The notes below the pieces were generated by a model. The model was given only the letters and a program-made list of their open reading frames with translations, did not search any database and was not told the origin of the DNA. A DNA stretch of 64,000 nt from a bacterium (lineage in GTDB: Bacteria > Bacteroidota > Bacteroidia > Cytophagales > Cyclobacteriaceae), in assembly GCA_024743255.1 (NCBI GenBank), contig JANSWY010000009.1, positions 50,284-114,283 on the forward strand, in the 5' to 3' direction. Positions 37,545-47,694 of the stretch are shown here, piece by piece. Each line of letters opens with the position of its first letter. Within the stretch, counting starts at the first letter, position 1. The position numbers were made by a program, and so were the translations under genes.

Positions 37545-39815
37545 TTACTTATGACTTCCTGCAGATTGAGCGTCCACAACCGCTGTTGCAGTCATATTTA
37601 CGATCTCTCTAACAGAACTTCCTATTTGCAATACATGGACAGGTTTTTTCATTCCCATCAATAATGGACCAACAGCTTCAGTGCCTGCCAATTCCATCAA
37701 TAATTTGTATGCAATGTTTCCGGACGCCAAATTAGGAAAAATTAATGCATTTGCAGTAGTTCCAGCCAAAGAACTGAAAGGATAAGTTTCTTCGAGTAGC
37801 TCTTTATTCAAAGCGACATTAGCCTGAAGCTCACCATCAATGATTAATTCAGGCCATTTTTCCTTAGCAATTCTTACAGCCTCAGCTGTTTTCGCTGGCA
37901 CTTCACCCTTTGCTGATCCAAAATTTGAGTAGGATAGTAGAGCAATTCTTGGCTCATAATCAAAGAATCTTACAGCTCTTGCAGTCAAACCAATTATTTG
38001 TACCAATTCATCAGTTGTTGGATCAAGGTTTACCGTAGTATCTGCGAAAAATATTGGTCCTCTGTTGGTATTAATGATGTATAACCCGGCAACACGACTA
38101 ATTCCTTCTTCAGCACCGATAATTTGCAATGCAGGAGAAATAGTTTTTGGATAGTCATTGTTTAACCCAGAAATAAGAGCATCAGCTTCTCCGGTATCCA
38201 CCATCATGGCGCCAAAGTAATTTCTGCTACTCATGTATTTTTTGGCAAGTTTGAAGGTTATACCTTTTCTACTCCTCTTCTCAAAAAGCAATTGAGCAAA
38301 TTCCTTAACCTTTTCTTTCTCTACTCTTGGGTCAATGATTTTAACTCCGCTTAATTCAAGGTTATTTTCCTTGATCAGAGTTTTTAATTTCTCCTCTTCG
38401 CCCAGTAGAATTGGGATTGCAATATTTTCATCTACAACCTGTTGAGCAGCTTTCAAGATATTGATATCATCCGCATCAGCAAAAACAACTCTCTTAGGAT
38501 TTTTTCGAGCCCTGGTAATGATCCTGGACATGAGTCTTTGGTCAATACCTATTCTTTCTCTCAGCTCTTGTTCATATGCATCCCAATCAGTTATGTGATG
38601 TTGAGCAACACCAGAATCCATAGCTGCTTTTGCTACAGCGGGAGAAATAGCGGTTATTAACCGTAAATCAAGAGGCTTTGGAATAAGGTAATCCGGACTA
38701 AATTTCAGGCTTTTTAAGCCATAAGCCTTAAGAACTATCTCTGGAACGTTTTCTTTAGCTAAATCAGCGATTGCATTTACTGCTGCTAATTTCATTTCTT
38801 CATTGATGCAAGTTGCTCTTACATCTAACGCTCCTCTAAATATGTATGGGAAGCCAAGCACATTATTTACCTGATTAGGATGATCAGATCTTCCTGTAGC
38901 CATGATGATATCATCTCTGGTTTGCATTGCCAGGTCATAAGATATCTCTGGATCTGGATTGGCCAATGCGAAAACAATTGGATCAATCGCCATACTTTTC
39001 AGGTTATCCTGACTTAATATGTTACCTACTGAAAGTCCAAGGAATACATCAGCATTTTGTAGTGAATCATCAAGACCATGTAAATCCCTGTCCGTTGCAT
39101 ATTTAGCCTTAGAGGCTGACAGGTTTTCACGATCTTTTCTGATCACACCTTTACTGTCAAGCATAACAATATTTTCTATTTTGACTCCAAGAGCAACGTA
39201 CATATTAGTACATGCGATTGCAGCTGCTCCAGCTCCGTTTACTACTACTTTAATCTCAGAAATTTCTTTCCCATTAAGTTGAAGAGCATTGATCAATGCA
39301 GAACTGGAAATAATTGCTGTCCCATGCTGATCATCATGCATAACAGGGATATTCATTTTCTCCCTTAGCTCTTCTTCAATCTGAAAACTTTCAGGAGCCT
39401 TAATATCTTCAAGATTTATTCCTCCGAATGTAGGCTCAAGAGACTTTACAATCTGAATAAATTTATCCGGATCTGTTTCATCAATTTCAATATCAAAAAC
39501 ATCAATTCCAGCAAACTTCTTAAACAGAACACCTTTACCTTCCATCACTGGCTTGGATGCTTCCGGACCAATATCACCTAGACCAAGCACCGCTGTTCCA
39601 TTTGAAATTACACCAACAAGGTTACCCTTGGCAGTATATTTATATACATCTTCTTTCTTATCTGCAATTTCTAAACAAGGATCTGCTACTCCAGGAGAAT
39701 ATGCTAATGCTAAATCTCTTTGGGAGCTTAGTGGTTTAGTAGCGACCACTTCAATTTTTCCCGCAGGCTTAGACGAATGAAAGTCTAAAGCCTCATTTTT
39801 TCTTACTTTACTCAT
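37545..39815 (-). CDS. maeB: NADP-dependent malic enzyme with phosphotransacetylase-like domain
   Basis: A 756-residue fusion of the MaeB type. Residues about 1-420 are malic enzyme: Y39 in [11 protein letters not shown]94 in [10 protein letters not shown], metal ligands in [10 protein letters not shown], and an NAD(P) fold [11 protein letters not shown]. Residues about 430-756 are a phosphate acetyltransferase-like domain ([19 protein letters not shown] through [21 protein letters not shown]), which in E. coli MaeB is regulatory rather than catalytic. It decarboxylates malate to pyruvate, yielding NADPH. It lies in the minus-strand run between a DUF4837 gene and ruvA. Confidence 0.96.
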   Translation of the reverse strand: MSKVRKNEALDFHSSKPAGKIEVVATKPLSSQRDLALAYSPGVADPCLEIADKKEDVYKYTAKGNLVGVISNGTAVLGLGDIGPEASKPVMEGKGVLFKKFAGIDVFDIEIDETDPDKFIQIVKSLEPTFGGINLEDIKAPESFQIEEELREKMNIPVMHDDQHGTAIISSSALINALQLNGKEISEIKVVVNGAGAAAIACTNMYVALGVKIENIVMLDSKGVIRKDRENLSASKAKYATDRDLHGLDDSLQNADVFLGLSVGNILSQDNLKSMAIDPIVFALANPDPEISYDLAMQTRDDIIMATGRSDHPNQVNNVLGFPYIFRGALDVRATCINEEMKLAAVNAIADLAKENVPEIVLKAYGLKSLKFSPDYLIPKPLDLRLITAISPAVAKAAMDSGVAQHHITDWDAYEQELRERIGIDQRLMSRIITRARKNPKRVVFADADDINILKAAQQVVDENIAIPILLGEEEKLKTLIKENNLELSGVKIIDPRVEKEKVKEFAQLLFEKRSRKGITFKLAKKYMSSRNYFGAMMVDTGEADALISGLNNDYPKTISPALQIIGAEEGISRVAGLYIINTNRGPIFFADTTVNLDPTTDELVQIIGLTARAVRFFDYEPRIALLSYSNFGSAKGEVPAKTAEAVRIAKEKWPELIIDGELQANVALNKELLEETYPFSSLAGTTANALIFPNLASGNIAYKLLMELAGTEAVGPLLMGMKKPVHVLQIGSSVREIVNMTATAVVDAQSAGSHK

Positions 39816-39829
39816 TTAATTAATGATGT

Positions 39830-40927
39830 TTATTTCTGACTGGCCTGAGCCAATTCTGACGGAGTGTCAAATGTAGAAAGGATTGCGTCCAATTCCCGCA
39901 CAAAATTCTTTTTATCGCGCCCAGGAGCAAAAACATAGCCCTCTATGTAGTATAATTTCGAATTCTTTTCGTCTACAAAACTGTAACTAACATAAGGTCC
40001 ACCAGCACTTCCATCACTTATTTTCCAGAGACCTTTATTCTTAAGGGCAAATTTATTCTTGAAAGTGATTGTGTCTGTTAACATTGGAAGAATTGGTTGG
40101 GTAGTGATATGTAATTGTTCCTTTTCACTATCTCTCAAATAAGATGAAGTGATTCGCTCCCTTAAGCCAAGCATGTCTTTAAGTTGATCTTGATCTGTGA
40201 AATCCTCATAGTAAACGAAGAAATTCATGTCATAATCATTCTCAATAAATCTTACCCAAGTGAAATTCGGTAGGTTCTTAGCAATCTCATATCCAAAAGG
40301 TACCTTCATGCTATATCCATGATCCCCTCTAATTGTCTTCTCTATTTCCTTTTCTCTGGACCCGAATATTTTCTTTTTAATTCGATCTCTCTCGACAGAC
40401 TCAAAAATATCCCTTAGGTAATCCTGATTTTTATTAATATGATCAGCAAGGATTTCTCCATTCTTACTATATAAATACATCACTACCTGACCTCTTGCGT
40501 GCACATCTTTGCTTAAGGTAATGTACTTTGATTGATCCTGATTTATTTTTTGAAGCGACTCGTTGGTATAAAGCTGTCGCATTACTTTACTCTCATCGGA
40601 TTTGTCCTCAAGAGTGGTTACATAAATAAGATTCTTCGTTCTTTTTAGTGTATTGTTCAGTTTTAATGGACTAACATCCAAAAGTTTGAACCTCATTTCG
40701 TCCTGGGGAAGTGCTTCCATCGGGACATTAAAAGTCTTTCTAAGTGCTTTCCCCAGGGGGCCTGCAAACTGTGATGAATCAATGGCTAAGATTAACTCCC
40801 CAACTTCTCCATTTGCTGGCGGAAGCAATAAGTTCTCGGAATTAGAATTTTTTGATCCCGAGGAACAAGCAACTAGTAGAGCACCTAGCGTAAGTGCTGA
40901 AAGGAGATTTCGTAAGGTGTTAATCAT
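39830..40927 (-). CDS. DUF4837-family lipoprotein
   Basis: A 365-residue lipoprotein with lipobox LLVAC and a serine-rich tether (SSGSKNSNSEN). The mature start NGEVGELILAIDSSQFAGPLG and the middle KKKIFGSREKEIEKTIRGDHG are typical of DUF4837, a Bacteroidota family without known function. The second half ends with repeated YxxG patterns (KLYYIEGYVFAPGRDKKNFVRELDAILSTF). It is 14 bases from the MltD-like gene and 14 from maeB, within the same minus-strand run. Confidence 0.85.
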   Translation of the reverse strand: MINTLRNLLSALTLGALLVACSSGSKNSNSENLLLPPANGEVGELILAIDSSQFAGPLGKALRKTFNVPMEALPQDEMRFKLLDVSPLKLNNTLKRTKNLIYVTTLEDKSDESKVMRQLYTNESLQKINQDQSKYITLSKDVHARGQVVMYLYSKNGEILADHINKNQDYLRDIFESVERDRIKKKIFGSREKEIEKTIRGDHGYSMKVPFGYEIAKNLPNFTWVRFIENDYDMNFFVYYEDFTDQDQLKDMLGLRERITSSYLRDSEKEQLHITTQPILPMLTDTITFKNKFALKNKGLWKISDGSAGGPYVSYSFVDEKNSKLYYIEGYVFAPGRDKKNFVRELDAILSTFDTPSELAQASQK

Positions 40928-40941
40928 TTTGGAGTTTGTTA

Positions 40942-42336
40942 TTAGTCAGACCCGATTAACAGGCGCTGACCAGGTTTAATTCTATTACTTGTTAGGTTAT
41001 TAAGCTGCTTCAGTTTAGAAATTGTAAGATTCTCGAACATCTGACTGATGTCCCAAAGTGTATCTCCAGGTTTCACTTGATAGAATCTTCCATTCTTAAT
41101 ATTCTGAGGTGGATTACTCGTGGTTTTCTTCGGTGTAGGTGTATTGGTATTATTAGATGCGTAAAGCTTTCTAGTATTCTTATTGTAAGTTGGTAATACC
41201 CAAATATTAAGCCTTTGTCCAACTCTAATCATACTTCCTCTAATGTTATTCCACTTTCTGAGATCTGAAAGTCTCACATGATATCTTTCAGCTATTTTGC
41301 CTAAAACATCTCCACTTCTAACCCGATAAACTATTCTTTCTCTTCCATAAGTACTTCCAGGGGTATTTCTGGCCAGGTACTTTAGCCTCTCCTTTCCTAC
41401 TTTGGAAGCAGTGTCGTATAGAAACGTTCTGTTTTCAACAATGTGATCTTTTAAATCAACTGGAATTCTCAAAGGGAATTTTTTAACATTTTCTGGAAGA
41501 GCCCCTCTCTTGATGTGAGGATTGAGTTTTAACATATCATCAACACAAAGGTTGATCTGATTACAAAAAGTCTCTAAGTGGAAATATTGACTAACTAATA
41601 CAGTATCGTATTCTGGTAAATACGCTGGATCATCCACCACAAGATTGTTTTCTTCAGCATAGTTAAGAGCATAGATTACCGCAACATATTGAGGAACGTA
41701 GGATCTCGTTTCTCTAGGCAGGTATCTATAAATCTCCCAAAATGTCTTTTTATATCCCGATCTTCTGATTGCTTTCCTAACGTTCCCAGGGCCACAATTG
41801 TAGGCTGCTAATGCCAGTTCCCAATCGTTGAACATATCATAAAGCTGTTGCAAAAACTTACAAGCCGCTATCGTTGATTCTACGGGATCCATTCTTTCAT
41901 CGATGTACCAATCCTGGTGAAGTTTGAAGGAATTACCCGTGTAAGGCATAAACTGCCATAAACCTGCAGCCCCGACTCTTGATATTGCATTAGGGTTCAA
42001 TCCCGATTCGACGATGGATAAATATTTTAACTCATCAGGCATTCCTCTTTTGGCTAATTCAGCTTCAAACAGAGGAAAATAAACGTTCTTTTTCTGAAGA
42101 ATCTGCCTGGTGTATTCCCTATCCCTAATGGTAAAGTACTCGACAAAACTTTGCACTTTTTCATTGAAATTTAAAGGAATTTCTGATTCGATACAGCTCA
42201 ATCTGTCTGCAATCAAATCGTATGATAAGTCAGGGTAATAATCGTAGTTAGATTGACTTTGTTGTGCACTTATTTCATGAGATGCCAGTCCCAATACAAG
42301 CAGACAACAGGTGATGATAGTCTTCAACGCATTCAT
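40942..42336 (-). CDS. Lytic transglycosylase with two LysM domains (MltD-like)
   Basis: A 464-residue periplasmic peptidoglycan enzyme. A signal peptide covers about residues 1-25. The SLT domain is at about 95-215, with catalytic E110 in SIVESGLNPNAIS, then GAAGLWQFMPYTG and the ALAAYNCGPGNVRKA block. Two LysM repeats bind glycan: 337-380 (YRVRSGDVLGKIAERY) and 419-462 (YQVKPGDTLWDISQMF), joined by a Thr/Asn/Pro-rich linker. It cleaves glycan strands, leaving 1,6-anhydro ends. There is no clear lipobox, unlike E. coli MltD. Confidence 0.94.
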   Translation of the reverse strand: MNALKTIITCCLLVLGLASHEISAQQSQSNYDYYPDLSYDLIADRLSCIESEIPLNFNEKVQSFVEYFTIRDREYTRQILQKKNVYFPLFEAELAKRGMPDELKYLSIVESGLNPNAISRVGAAGLWQFMPYTGNSFKLHQDWYIDERMDPVESTIAACKFLQQLYDMFNDWELALAAYNCGPGNVRKAIRRSGYKKTFWEIYRYLPRETRSYVPQYVAVIYALNYAEENNLVVDDPAYLPEYDTVLVSQYFHLETFCNQINLCVDDMLKLNPHIKRGALPENVKKFPLRIPVDLKDHIVENRTFLYDTASKVGKERLKYLARNTPGSTYGRERIVYRVRSGDVLGKIAERYHVRLSDLRKWNNIRGSMIRVGQRLNIWVLPTYNKNTRKLYASNNTNTPTPKKTTSNPPQNIKNGRFYQVKPGDTLWDISQMFENLTISKLKQLNNLTSNRIKPGQRLLIGSD

Positions 42337-42339
42337 GTT

Positions 42340-43764
42340 TTACCTATTTAACTCTAAAATATACTTAGAAAACGCTAAAAGTTTATCTTCCGTGAAATGT
42401 TTTGACATTATTTGCACCCCAATTGGTAGTCCATCCTTATCGGTTCCAAAAGGAATCGAAATAGCCGGAATACCTGAAACAGATGCCTGAACAGTGTAAA
42501 GGTCTGCCAAATACATCTCCAAACTATCACTTATTGAACCTAGTTCAAATGCAGTTGTTGGGGTAGTTGGCAACACAAGAAAATCATGATCTGACAGCAA
42601 TTTTTCAGTGGACTCCTTAATTAGTCTTCTTGCCTTTTGTGCTTTGGTGTAGAATGCGTCATGATAACTAGCACTAAGCACAAATGTACCCAGCATTATC
42701 CTTCGCTTTACTTCCTCTCCGAATCCCTCATTTCGAGTCAACTTGTACATCTTCTCGAGGTTATCTCCATTTGGAGATCGGTAACCATATTTTACTCCAT
42801 CATACCTGCTCAAATTAGAGCTGGCTTCAGCGGTGGTAAGTATATAATATGTAGGGAGCAAATAATCAAGCATCGAAAAATGCCCTTCTTCTACTGAAAT
42901 ACCATCATTTCTAAGGAGATCAAGAACTTTTAGTACAGCTGCTTTTATTTCAGGGTTCAGTCCCTCTCCAAGTGTTTCTTCTATGAATGCAACCCGATAA
43001 TTAGATACATCTCGTCCTAATTCTGAGAAATATGCTGGAACCTCCTCATGAGAAACGGTACTATCATAATCATCTTTCCCAGACATTACTTCCATGGTAA
43101 TTGCAGCATCGTCGATAGATTTCGAAAGAGTTCCTATTGTATCAAATGAACTTGCATATGCCGCTAACCCATATCTGGATATTCTGGAATAAGTAGGTTT
43201 TAATCCAATCACCCCACAAAATGCAGCTGGCTGTCTTACGGAACCTCCAGTATCAGTTCCTAAAGAAACCTGGCACATATCCATTTGAACGGCAACAGCA
43301 GACCCTCCGGAAGAACCTCCTGGAACCCTATTTGGGTTTGCTCCATTCTTTACTGGCCCAAATGCAGAGTTTTCATTTGAAGAACCCATTGCAAACTCAT
43401 CACAATTTTGCCTTCCAATGATAATCGCATCTTCATCCAGTAATCTTTGAACGGCAGTCCCGGTAAATTGAGACTTAAATCCATCCAGAATTTTACTTCC
43501 TGCCTGAAGACCATGATCCTGGTAAGCTAATACATCTTTAATACCCACTACAAGCCCCGCCAATTTTCCGGCAATACCATCCTTGATTTTATCATCAACA
43601 ATTTTTGCCTGATCAAGCGCTTCATGCTCATAAACCTCTAAAAATACATTAAGGTCATTATGAGTTTTGATTTGATTTAGGTGATGCTCAACTAACTGGA
43701 CACAGGTAACTGCTCCATTTCTTATATCCTCCTGAATAAGAGGAAGTGATTGGTAATTTTTCAA
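42340..43764 (-). CDS. gatA: Asp/Glu-tRNA amidotransferase subunit A
   Basis: A 474-residue amidase that releases ammonia from glutamine for converting Glu-tRNA(Gln) or Asp-tRNA(Asn). The amidase signature is complete: K76 in VVGIKDVL, cis-Ser S151 in PGGSSGGSAVAV, and nucleophile S175 in LGTDTGGSVRQPA. The spacing is identical to that of S. aureus GatA. The length is typical. The gatB and gatC genes are not in the window, which is normal outside operon-type organisms. It is followed by the MltD-like gene after 3 bases and preceded by tatA. Confidence 0.95.
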   Translation of the reverse strand: MKNYQSLPLIQEDIRNGAVTCVQLVEHHLNQIKTHNDLNVFLEVYEHEALDQAKIVDDKIKDGIAGKLAGLVVGIKDVLAYQDHGLQAGSKILDGFKSQFTGTAVQRLLDEDAIIIGRQNCDEFAMGSSNENSAFGPVKNGANPNRVPGGSSGGSAVAVQMDMCQVSLGTDTGGSVRQPAAFCGVIGLKPTYSRISRYGLAAYASSFDTIGTLSKSIDDAAITMEVMSGKDDYDSTVSHEEVPAYFSELGRDVSNYRVAFIEETLGEGLNPEIKAAVLKVLDLLRNDGISVEEGHFSMLDYLLPTYYILTTAEASSNLSRYDGVKYGYRSPNGDNLEKMYKLTRNEGFGEEVKRRIMLGTFVLSASYHDAFYTKAQKARRLIKESTEKLLSDHDFLVLPTTPTTAFELGSISDSLEMYLADLYTVQASVSGIPAISIPFGTDKDGLPIGVQIMSKHFTEDKLLAFSKYILELNR

Positions 43765-43776
43765 AATTCGAAAATA

Positions 43777-43971
43777 TTATTTCTCCCCTTTTGAACCGTC
43801 TTCTATCTCGTTTTTGATTTCCTTCGTTGCATCCTTGAATTCACGGATTCCTTTACCTAGTCCTCTTGCAATTTCAGGGATTTTCTTCGCTCCAAAGAAT
43901 ATGATAACAACCAACGCGACTACAATCCACTCCCAACCTCCGGGAAAACCAAATGCTAATATAGTTTGCAT
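43777..43971 (-). CDS. tatA: Sec-independent protein translocase TatA/E
   Basis: A 64-residue pore-forming Tat subunit. A membrane helix occupies about residues 12-26 (WEWIVVALVVIIFFG). The FGAKKIPEIARGLGKGI hinge and amphipathic helix then follow, with a short acidic tail. The length and motif are standard. The tatC gene is not here. It sits 12 bases upstream of gatA on the minus strand and 85 bases downstream of the EnvC-like gene. Confidence 0.95.
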   Translation of the reverse strand: MQTILAFGFPGGWEWIVVALVVIIFFGAKKIPEIARGLGKGIREFKDATKEIKNEIEDGSKGEK

Positions 43972-44056
43972 AAGTATCTTCTGTTATTTAAAAATAAGAA
44001 CGTAAAGATAAATGATAATGGTTCGTCAAAACACGCTTGTTGACAATATTTTTAGA

Positions 44057-45244
44057 TTATCGAGGTGTAAGCCACTTTTCCGGGTCTAATTTCTGCTTAT
44101 TCTTCCAGATTTGGAACTGAAATTCAGAAACTCCCTGGTTGTCGGTAAAAACCTCTCCCAGAACATCATTAGCAGACACTTTATCTCCCCGAGCAACATT
44201 TTTGGTCTTAAGGTTTGTGTAAGTGGTAAAGTATTCACCGTGTTTCACAATCACCACGTAGTTCATCCTAGGAATGTACCTCACAACTGAAACTTCTCCA
44301 TCAAAAACCGCCTTAACAACTTCATTTTTACTAGTCTGGATATTCACTCCCATATTTTCTTCATACTGCCCCTTCAGAACCGGATGAGGGTGACGACCAA
44401 ATTTCATACTGACAAACCCTTCATCAACGGGCCAATCCAATTTCTTTTTATTCTCTTCAAACAAAGTAGAAATAGATACACTTGCAACTCCTGGTGCGGC
44501 TGCTCTTGTTCTTTCCATCTCCTCCTTCACAATGTCTGCAATCATTTTATCGAATTTCGCGACCATCTTTTTCCGATCGTCGAGTTCCTTCTTCAATTGC
44601 TTCTCTTTTCCACTAAGCTTGGCTATTAGCTTGTTTTGTTTACTCTTAAGGTTAAGAAGCTTCTCATTCTCTTTTAGTTGATCACTAAGTAATTTATCCT
44701 GCTCTTTCTTTTTAACAACAACCTCATCCTTTTGACGCTCCAGTTCCGCGCTAACTATTTCAATTTCTTTGGCAGTGGTTTTACGAGCTTCAGCGTATTG
44801 CTCCAGATATTTTACCCTTCGGGTAAGTTGATTGAATGTCTCGGATGAAAATAAAAAAGTCAGCTTACTAATTCCTGAGTTACTTTTATAGGACGAATAA
44901 ATCATTTCAGCATATTCATCCTTTAATTTTTTGAGATCTTCATTAAGTGCTACTGTTACTATAGTCAGGTCAGTGATATCCTGATCCAGATAAGAAATTT
45001 CTTCAGTGATAGATTTAATTAAAGCCCGTCGCGCCTTTATTTGCTGATTAAGTGCTCTTAGCTGCCCTAGAGAAGACTGCTTCTCCACTTCAGTTTCCTG
45101 AAGGATTTTCTGGGCTTCTACGATTTTATTGAGGTTCTCCTTCTTCTCTTTCTCCAGTTGCGATTTACTTTTTTGAGCAAACGAGACCTGAAATGAAAAA
45201 AATAAAAGAATTAGGCACCCGATAAATACATTATTTGAGAACAT
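44057..45244 (-). CDS. EnvC-like murein hydrolase activator with degenerate LytM domain
   Basis: A 395-residue exported protein. The signal peptide ends at about residue 23 (VSFAQ). A long coiled coil covers about residues 28-250. A LytM/M23 fold lies at about 268-395. The zinc ligands are gone: the usual H-x-G-x-D is N297-M-G-V-N301, the usual HxH is E374-F-Q376, and the YAHL histidine is replaced by N344. That pattern matches EnvC/NlpD-type activators of amidases rather than a peptidase. It probably acts at the division septum. Its start overlaps the DUF4292 gene by 14 bases. Confidence 0.9.
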   Translation of the reverse strand: MFSNNVFIGCLILLFFSFQVSFAQKSKSQLEKEKKENLNKIVEAQKILQETEVEKQSSLGQLRALNQQIKARRALIKSITEEISYLDQDITDLTIVTVALNEDLKKLKDEYAEMIYSSYKSNSGISKLTFLFSSETFNQLTRRVKYLEQYAEARKTTAKEIEIVSAELERQKDEVVVKKKEQDKLLSDQLKENEKLLNLKSKQNKLIAKLSGKEKQLKKELDDRKKMVAKFDKMIADIVKEEMERTRAAAPGVASVSISTLFEENKKKLDWPVDEGFVSMKFGRHPHPVLKGQYEENMGVNIQTSKNEVVKAVFDGEVSVVRYIPRMNYVVIVKHGEYFTTYTNLKTKNVARGDKVSANDVLGEVFTDNQGVSEFQFQIWKNKQKLDPEKWLTPR

Positions 45245-45974
45245 ATTTCTGAGGAATATTAAACGGAAATCTCAGTGGCTTTTTCTCTAAGGTGGCTTTG
45301 TTATATACAATATTAACTATTGTTTCCTTATTTTTATTCTCCGTCTCATCAAAAAACAAAAACTTAGAATTTACTTCGTAAGGCAATAACTGATCCTCAA
45401 CTAATTGAAAATTAGCATAATCAACCATTAATGAGCTACCTGAATCCTCGTCACTTATTTCCAACTTCTCTAGTTTGTTGGACTGCATTCCAATGTAATT
45501 ATTAAACAAAAACCTGCCAATCTTTTGTTGATAATGATAGTACTTATCCTCCTCGTTGACACTCTCTTCTTTATAAGGGAAAATTAAATTTCCAACAATA
45601 GCTGATTCCATTAAGCTGTAGTCCAAATCAATTCCGAATTGTTGACTTAATTCATCAAAAGTGAATATTGAATAGGTCTTTTTTACTTTATCAAGTATTA
45701 CCAGAGAGTCTTGAGTAACAATACCCCTGGATGCTTCAATTCCTTTGGTAATCGAAAACCAGACAATGCTATCCTTTTTCATTCTGATATTTGTGGTAGC
45801 ACTAAAGTCATTCTTACCGTCCTTATAGTCAATCTTTACTTTGGCCGATAAATAATCGAATTCTGTTTCAGTTACTTTCAATTCACTAACAGATGGTCCA
45901 AACGTGTAGATGTTTTTCTTACAAGCGCCAAGAAATACGCTCAAAAGAAGGAATAAATAGGTGATTTTATTCAT
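45231..45974 (-). CDS. DUF4292-family lipoprotein
   Basis: A 247-residue lipoprotein. The ATG at 45974 is chosen because it opens a proper signal peptide with lipobox LGAC; a start at 46004 would add ten residues inside the TPR gene. The mature protein has beta-rich LolA-like patterns (DYLSAKVKIDYKDGKNDFSATTNIRMKKD), typical of DUF4292. LolA/LolB-type folds carry lipids or lipoproteins, so an envelope-transport role is a reasonable inference. It overlaps the TPR gene by 8 bases and the EnvC-like gene by 14. Confidence 0.85.
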   Translation of the reverse strand: MNKITYLFLLLSVFLGACKKNIYTFGPSVSELKVTETEFDYLSAKVKIDYKDGKNDFSATTNIRMKKDSIVWFSITKGIEASRGIVTQDSLVILDKVKKTYSIFTFDELSQQFGIDLDYSLMESAIVGNLIFPYKEESVNEEDKYYHYQQKIGRFLFNNYIGMQSNKLEKLEISDEDSGSSLMVDYANFQLVEDQLLPYEVNSKFLFFDETENKNKETIVNIVYNKATLEKKPLRFPFNIPQKYVLK

Positions 45975-47694
45975 ATAGCTTTCGGTCAGCAATTTTTTTA
46001 TCAATCAATTTAGAAGCTGTTCCTATAACTCGTGCCTTCTCCCATTGTTTGATAGCCTCATTTTTCTGGCCCAATTTAAACAAAACATCACCATAATGTT
46101 CAAAAATGATTCCACTGGTTGAACTTTTCTCAGTTGCCAACTCCAAATACTTCTTAGCTTCCTTATATTTCCCTTGCTTGTAAAGTACCCATCCATGGGT
46201 ATCTAAGTAAGTTGGATTTTCTGGAAATCTTTTGACCAATTTCTCTGACATTATAAAAGCCTTATCCAAATCCTCATTTCTAAGTGACAAATAATAACTG
46301 TAATTATTCAACACATACTCATTATTCGGTTGATTTTTTAGTGCTACATCAAAGGCTTTATCCGATTGCACATGGTCTCCGATTCCATTATATGCATCTC
46401 CCAATTGACCGAAAAAGACGGCTGCTAAATCCGGATTAACTCTGGCATACTTGGATCCGTGTTCTAAAATTGCAATTGCAGACTGATAATCCTTTTGAAG
46501 TAAATGTGCGCTTCCTTGATAAAAATAAAGGATTGCCTGATTAGGAAACACTTCGAGAGCATCTTCAGCATGATTTATAACCGCCTCGTAGTTTGCTCTC
46601 TCATTTTCAATATTTATAATATTTTGCCAAACACTGAAGTTAGTATCATCCTTTTCCACTGACTTCAAATAACTGTCCAACGCTTTTTGCTTATCTCCTA
46701 GTTTATAATGCATATCTCCAGCAATAGCGTATGACTGGAATCTGTTTGGATGATTTTCCTGTAGTAAAACAATCAATTCATCCACATTACTTTGGATGCT
46801 TTCATCTGGTAGAAGCTCAATGAAAATTGCCAAAGACTGAAGTTTCTGCTCATACCCTAGCAAACCACTCTCAAATGGAATTCTTAAATTTTCCATGGCC
46901 TTTTTATACTCTCCTTCTATTCGGTATAAATCTGAAAGTGACATGTATGATTGTGGGTTTTCCGGATTTAACTCTATCGCCCTTTCAATGTACTCCGCTG
47001 CTTTTTTCTCGTCAGACCGATGTATAAGCAATTCTGCGAATTCCAAAAGAGACTGCTCATCTTCCTTAGCTTCAATTAATGATTCCCACTCCTGATACAG
47101 CTCTGTATACTGGCCAAGTTTGATATATATTTTTTGTTTCTCCCTCGTTACTTCAATTTGTTTACCATAATAATCTTCAACCTTATCATATGTCTCAATG
47201 GCCTTATCATAATCACCACTATATTGATAGATAAGAGCTAAATCATACAAGTAATCTTCATTTCCCTCGAATTTCAGAAACATATCCTCATAATGCAGTG
47301 CAGCTTGAGGGTAATTACCTAGTTGTGTTTGAAGATTGGCATTTAGTAAATAATAGTATTTGTTATTTGGATCCAGTTCAAGGGTCTTCATTGCGCTAGG
47401 CAAAGCTTTAATTAATTCTCCACCCTTAATGTAAATCTCAGACAGTTTGTAATGTGCTGCTGCATTGCTTGGATCTACTTCGAGAGATCGGCCAAACATT
47501 TCCACTGCCTTGGCGTAATCTTCTGTCAAATAGAATTTTTCACCTTCAATAAAATAGAACTCCGCTTGATATTTCTCATCATCTGTAAGTTCCTTATTAA
47601 CAGATTTCTTATTCTTCTTTTTCTGCGCTTCAAGTTCTCCACCCAGAAAAAGGAAACAAAAAACAATAACTATATATCTACTCTTTGGCAACAT
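45967..47694 (-). CDS. Tetratricopeptide-repeat protein with signal peptide
   Basis: A 575-residue exported protein. The N-terminal signal peptide (FCFLFLGGELEA) is followed by a lysine-rich stretch. About a dozen 34-residue TPR units follow, for example AKAVEMFGRSLEVDPSNAAAHYKLSEIYI near residue 62 and KAFIMSEKLVKRFPENPTYLDTHGWVLY near residue 495. It is probably a periplasmic or outer-membrane scaffold. The conserved neighbourhood with DUF4292 and an EnvC-like gene suggests an envelope assembly unit. The partners are unknown. Confidence 0.88.
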   Translation of the reverse strand: MLPKSRYIVIVFCFLFLGGELEAQKKKNKKSVNKELTDDEKYQAEFYFIEGEKFYLTEDYAKAVEMFGRSLEVDPSNAAAHYKLSEIYIKGGELIKALPSAMKTLELDPNNKYYYLLNANLQTQLGNYPQAALHYEDMFLKFEGNEDYLYDLALIYQYSGDYDKAIETYDKVEDYYGKQIEVTREKQKIYIKLGQYTELYQEWESLIEAKEDEQSLLEFAELLIHRSDEKKAAEYIERAIELNPENPQSYMSLSDLYRIEGEYKKAMENLRIPFESGLLGYEQKLQSLAIFIELLPDESIQSNVDELIVLLQENHPNRFQSYAIAGDMHYKLGDKQKALDSYLKSVEKDDTNFSVWQNIINIENERANYEAVINHAEDALEVFPNQAILYFYQGSAHLLQKDYQSAIAILEHGSKYARVNPDLAAVFFGQLGDAYNGIGDHVQSDKAFDVALKNQPNNEYVLNNYSYYLSLRNEDLDKAFIMSEKLVKRFPENPTYLDTHGWVLYKQGKYKEAKKYLELATEKSSTSGIIFEHYGDVLFKLGQKNEAIKQWEKARVIGTASKLIDKKIADRKLYE

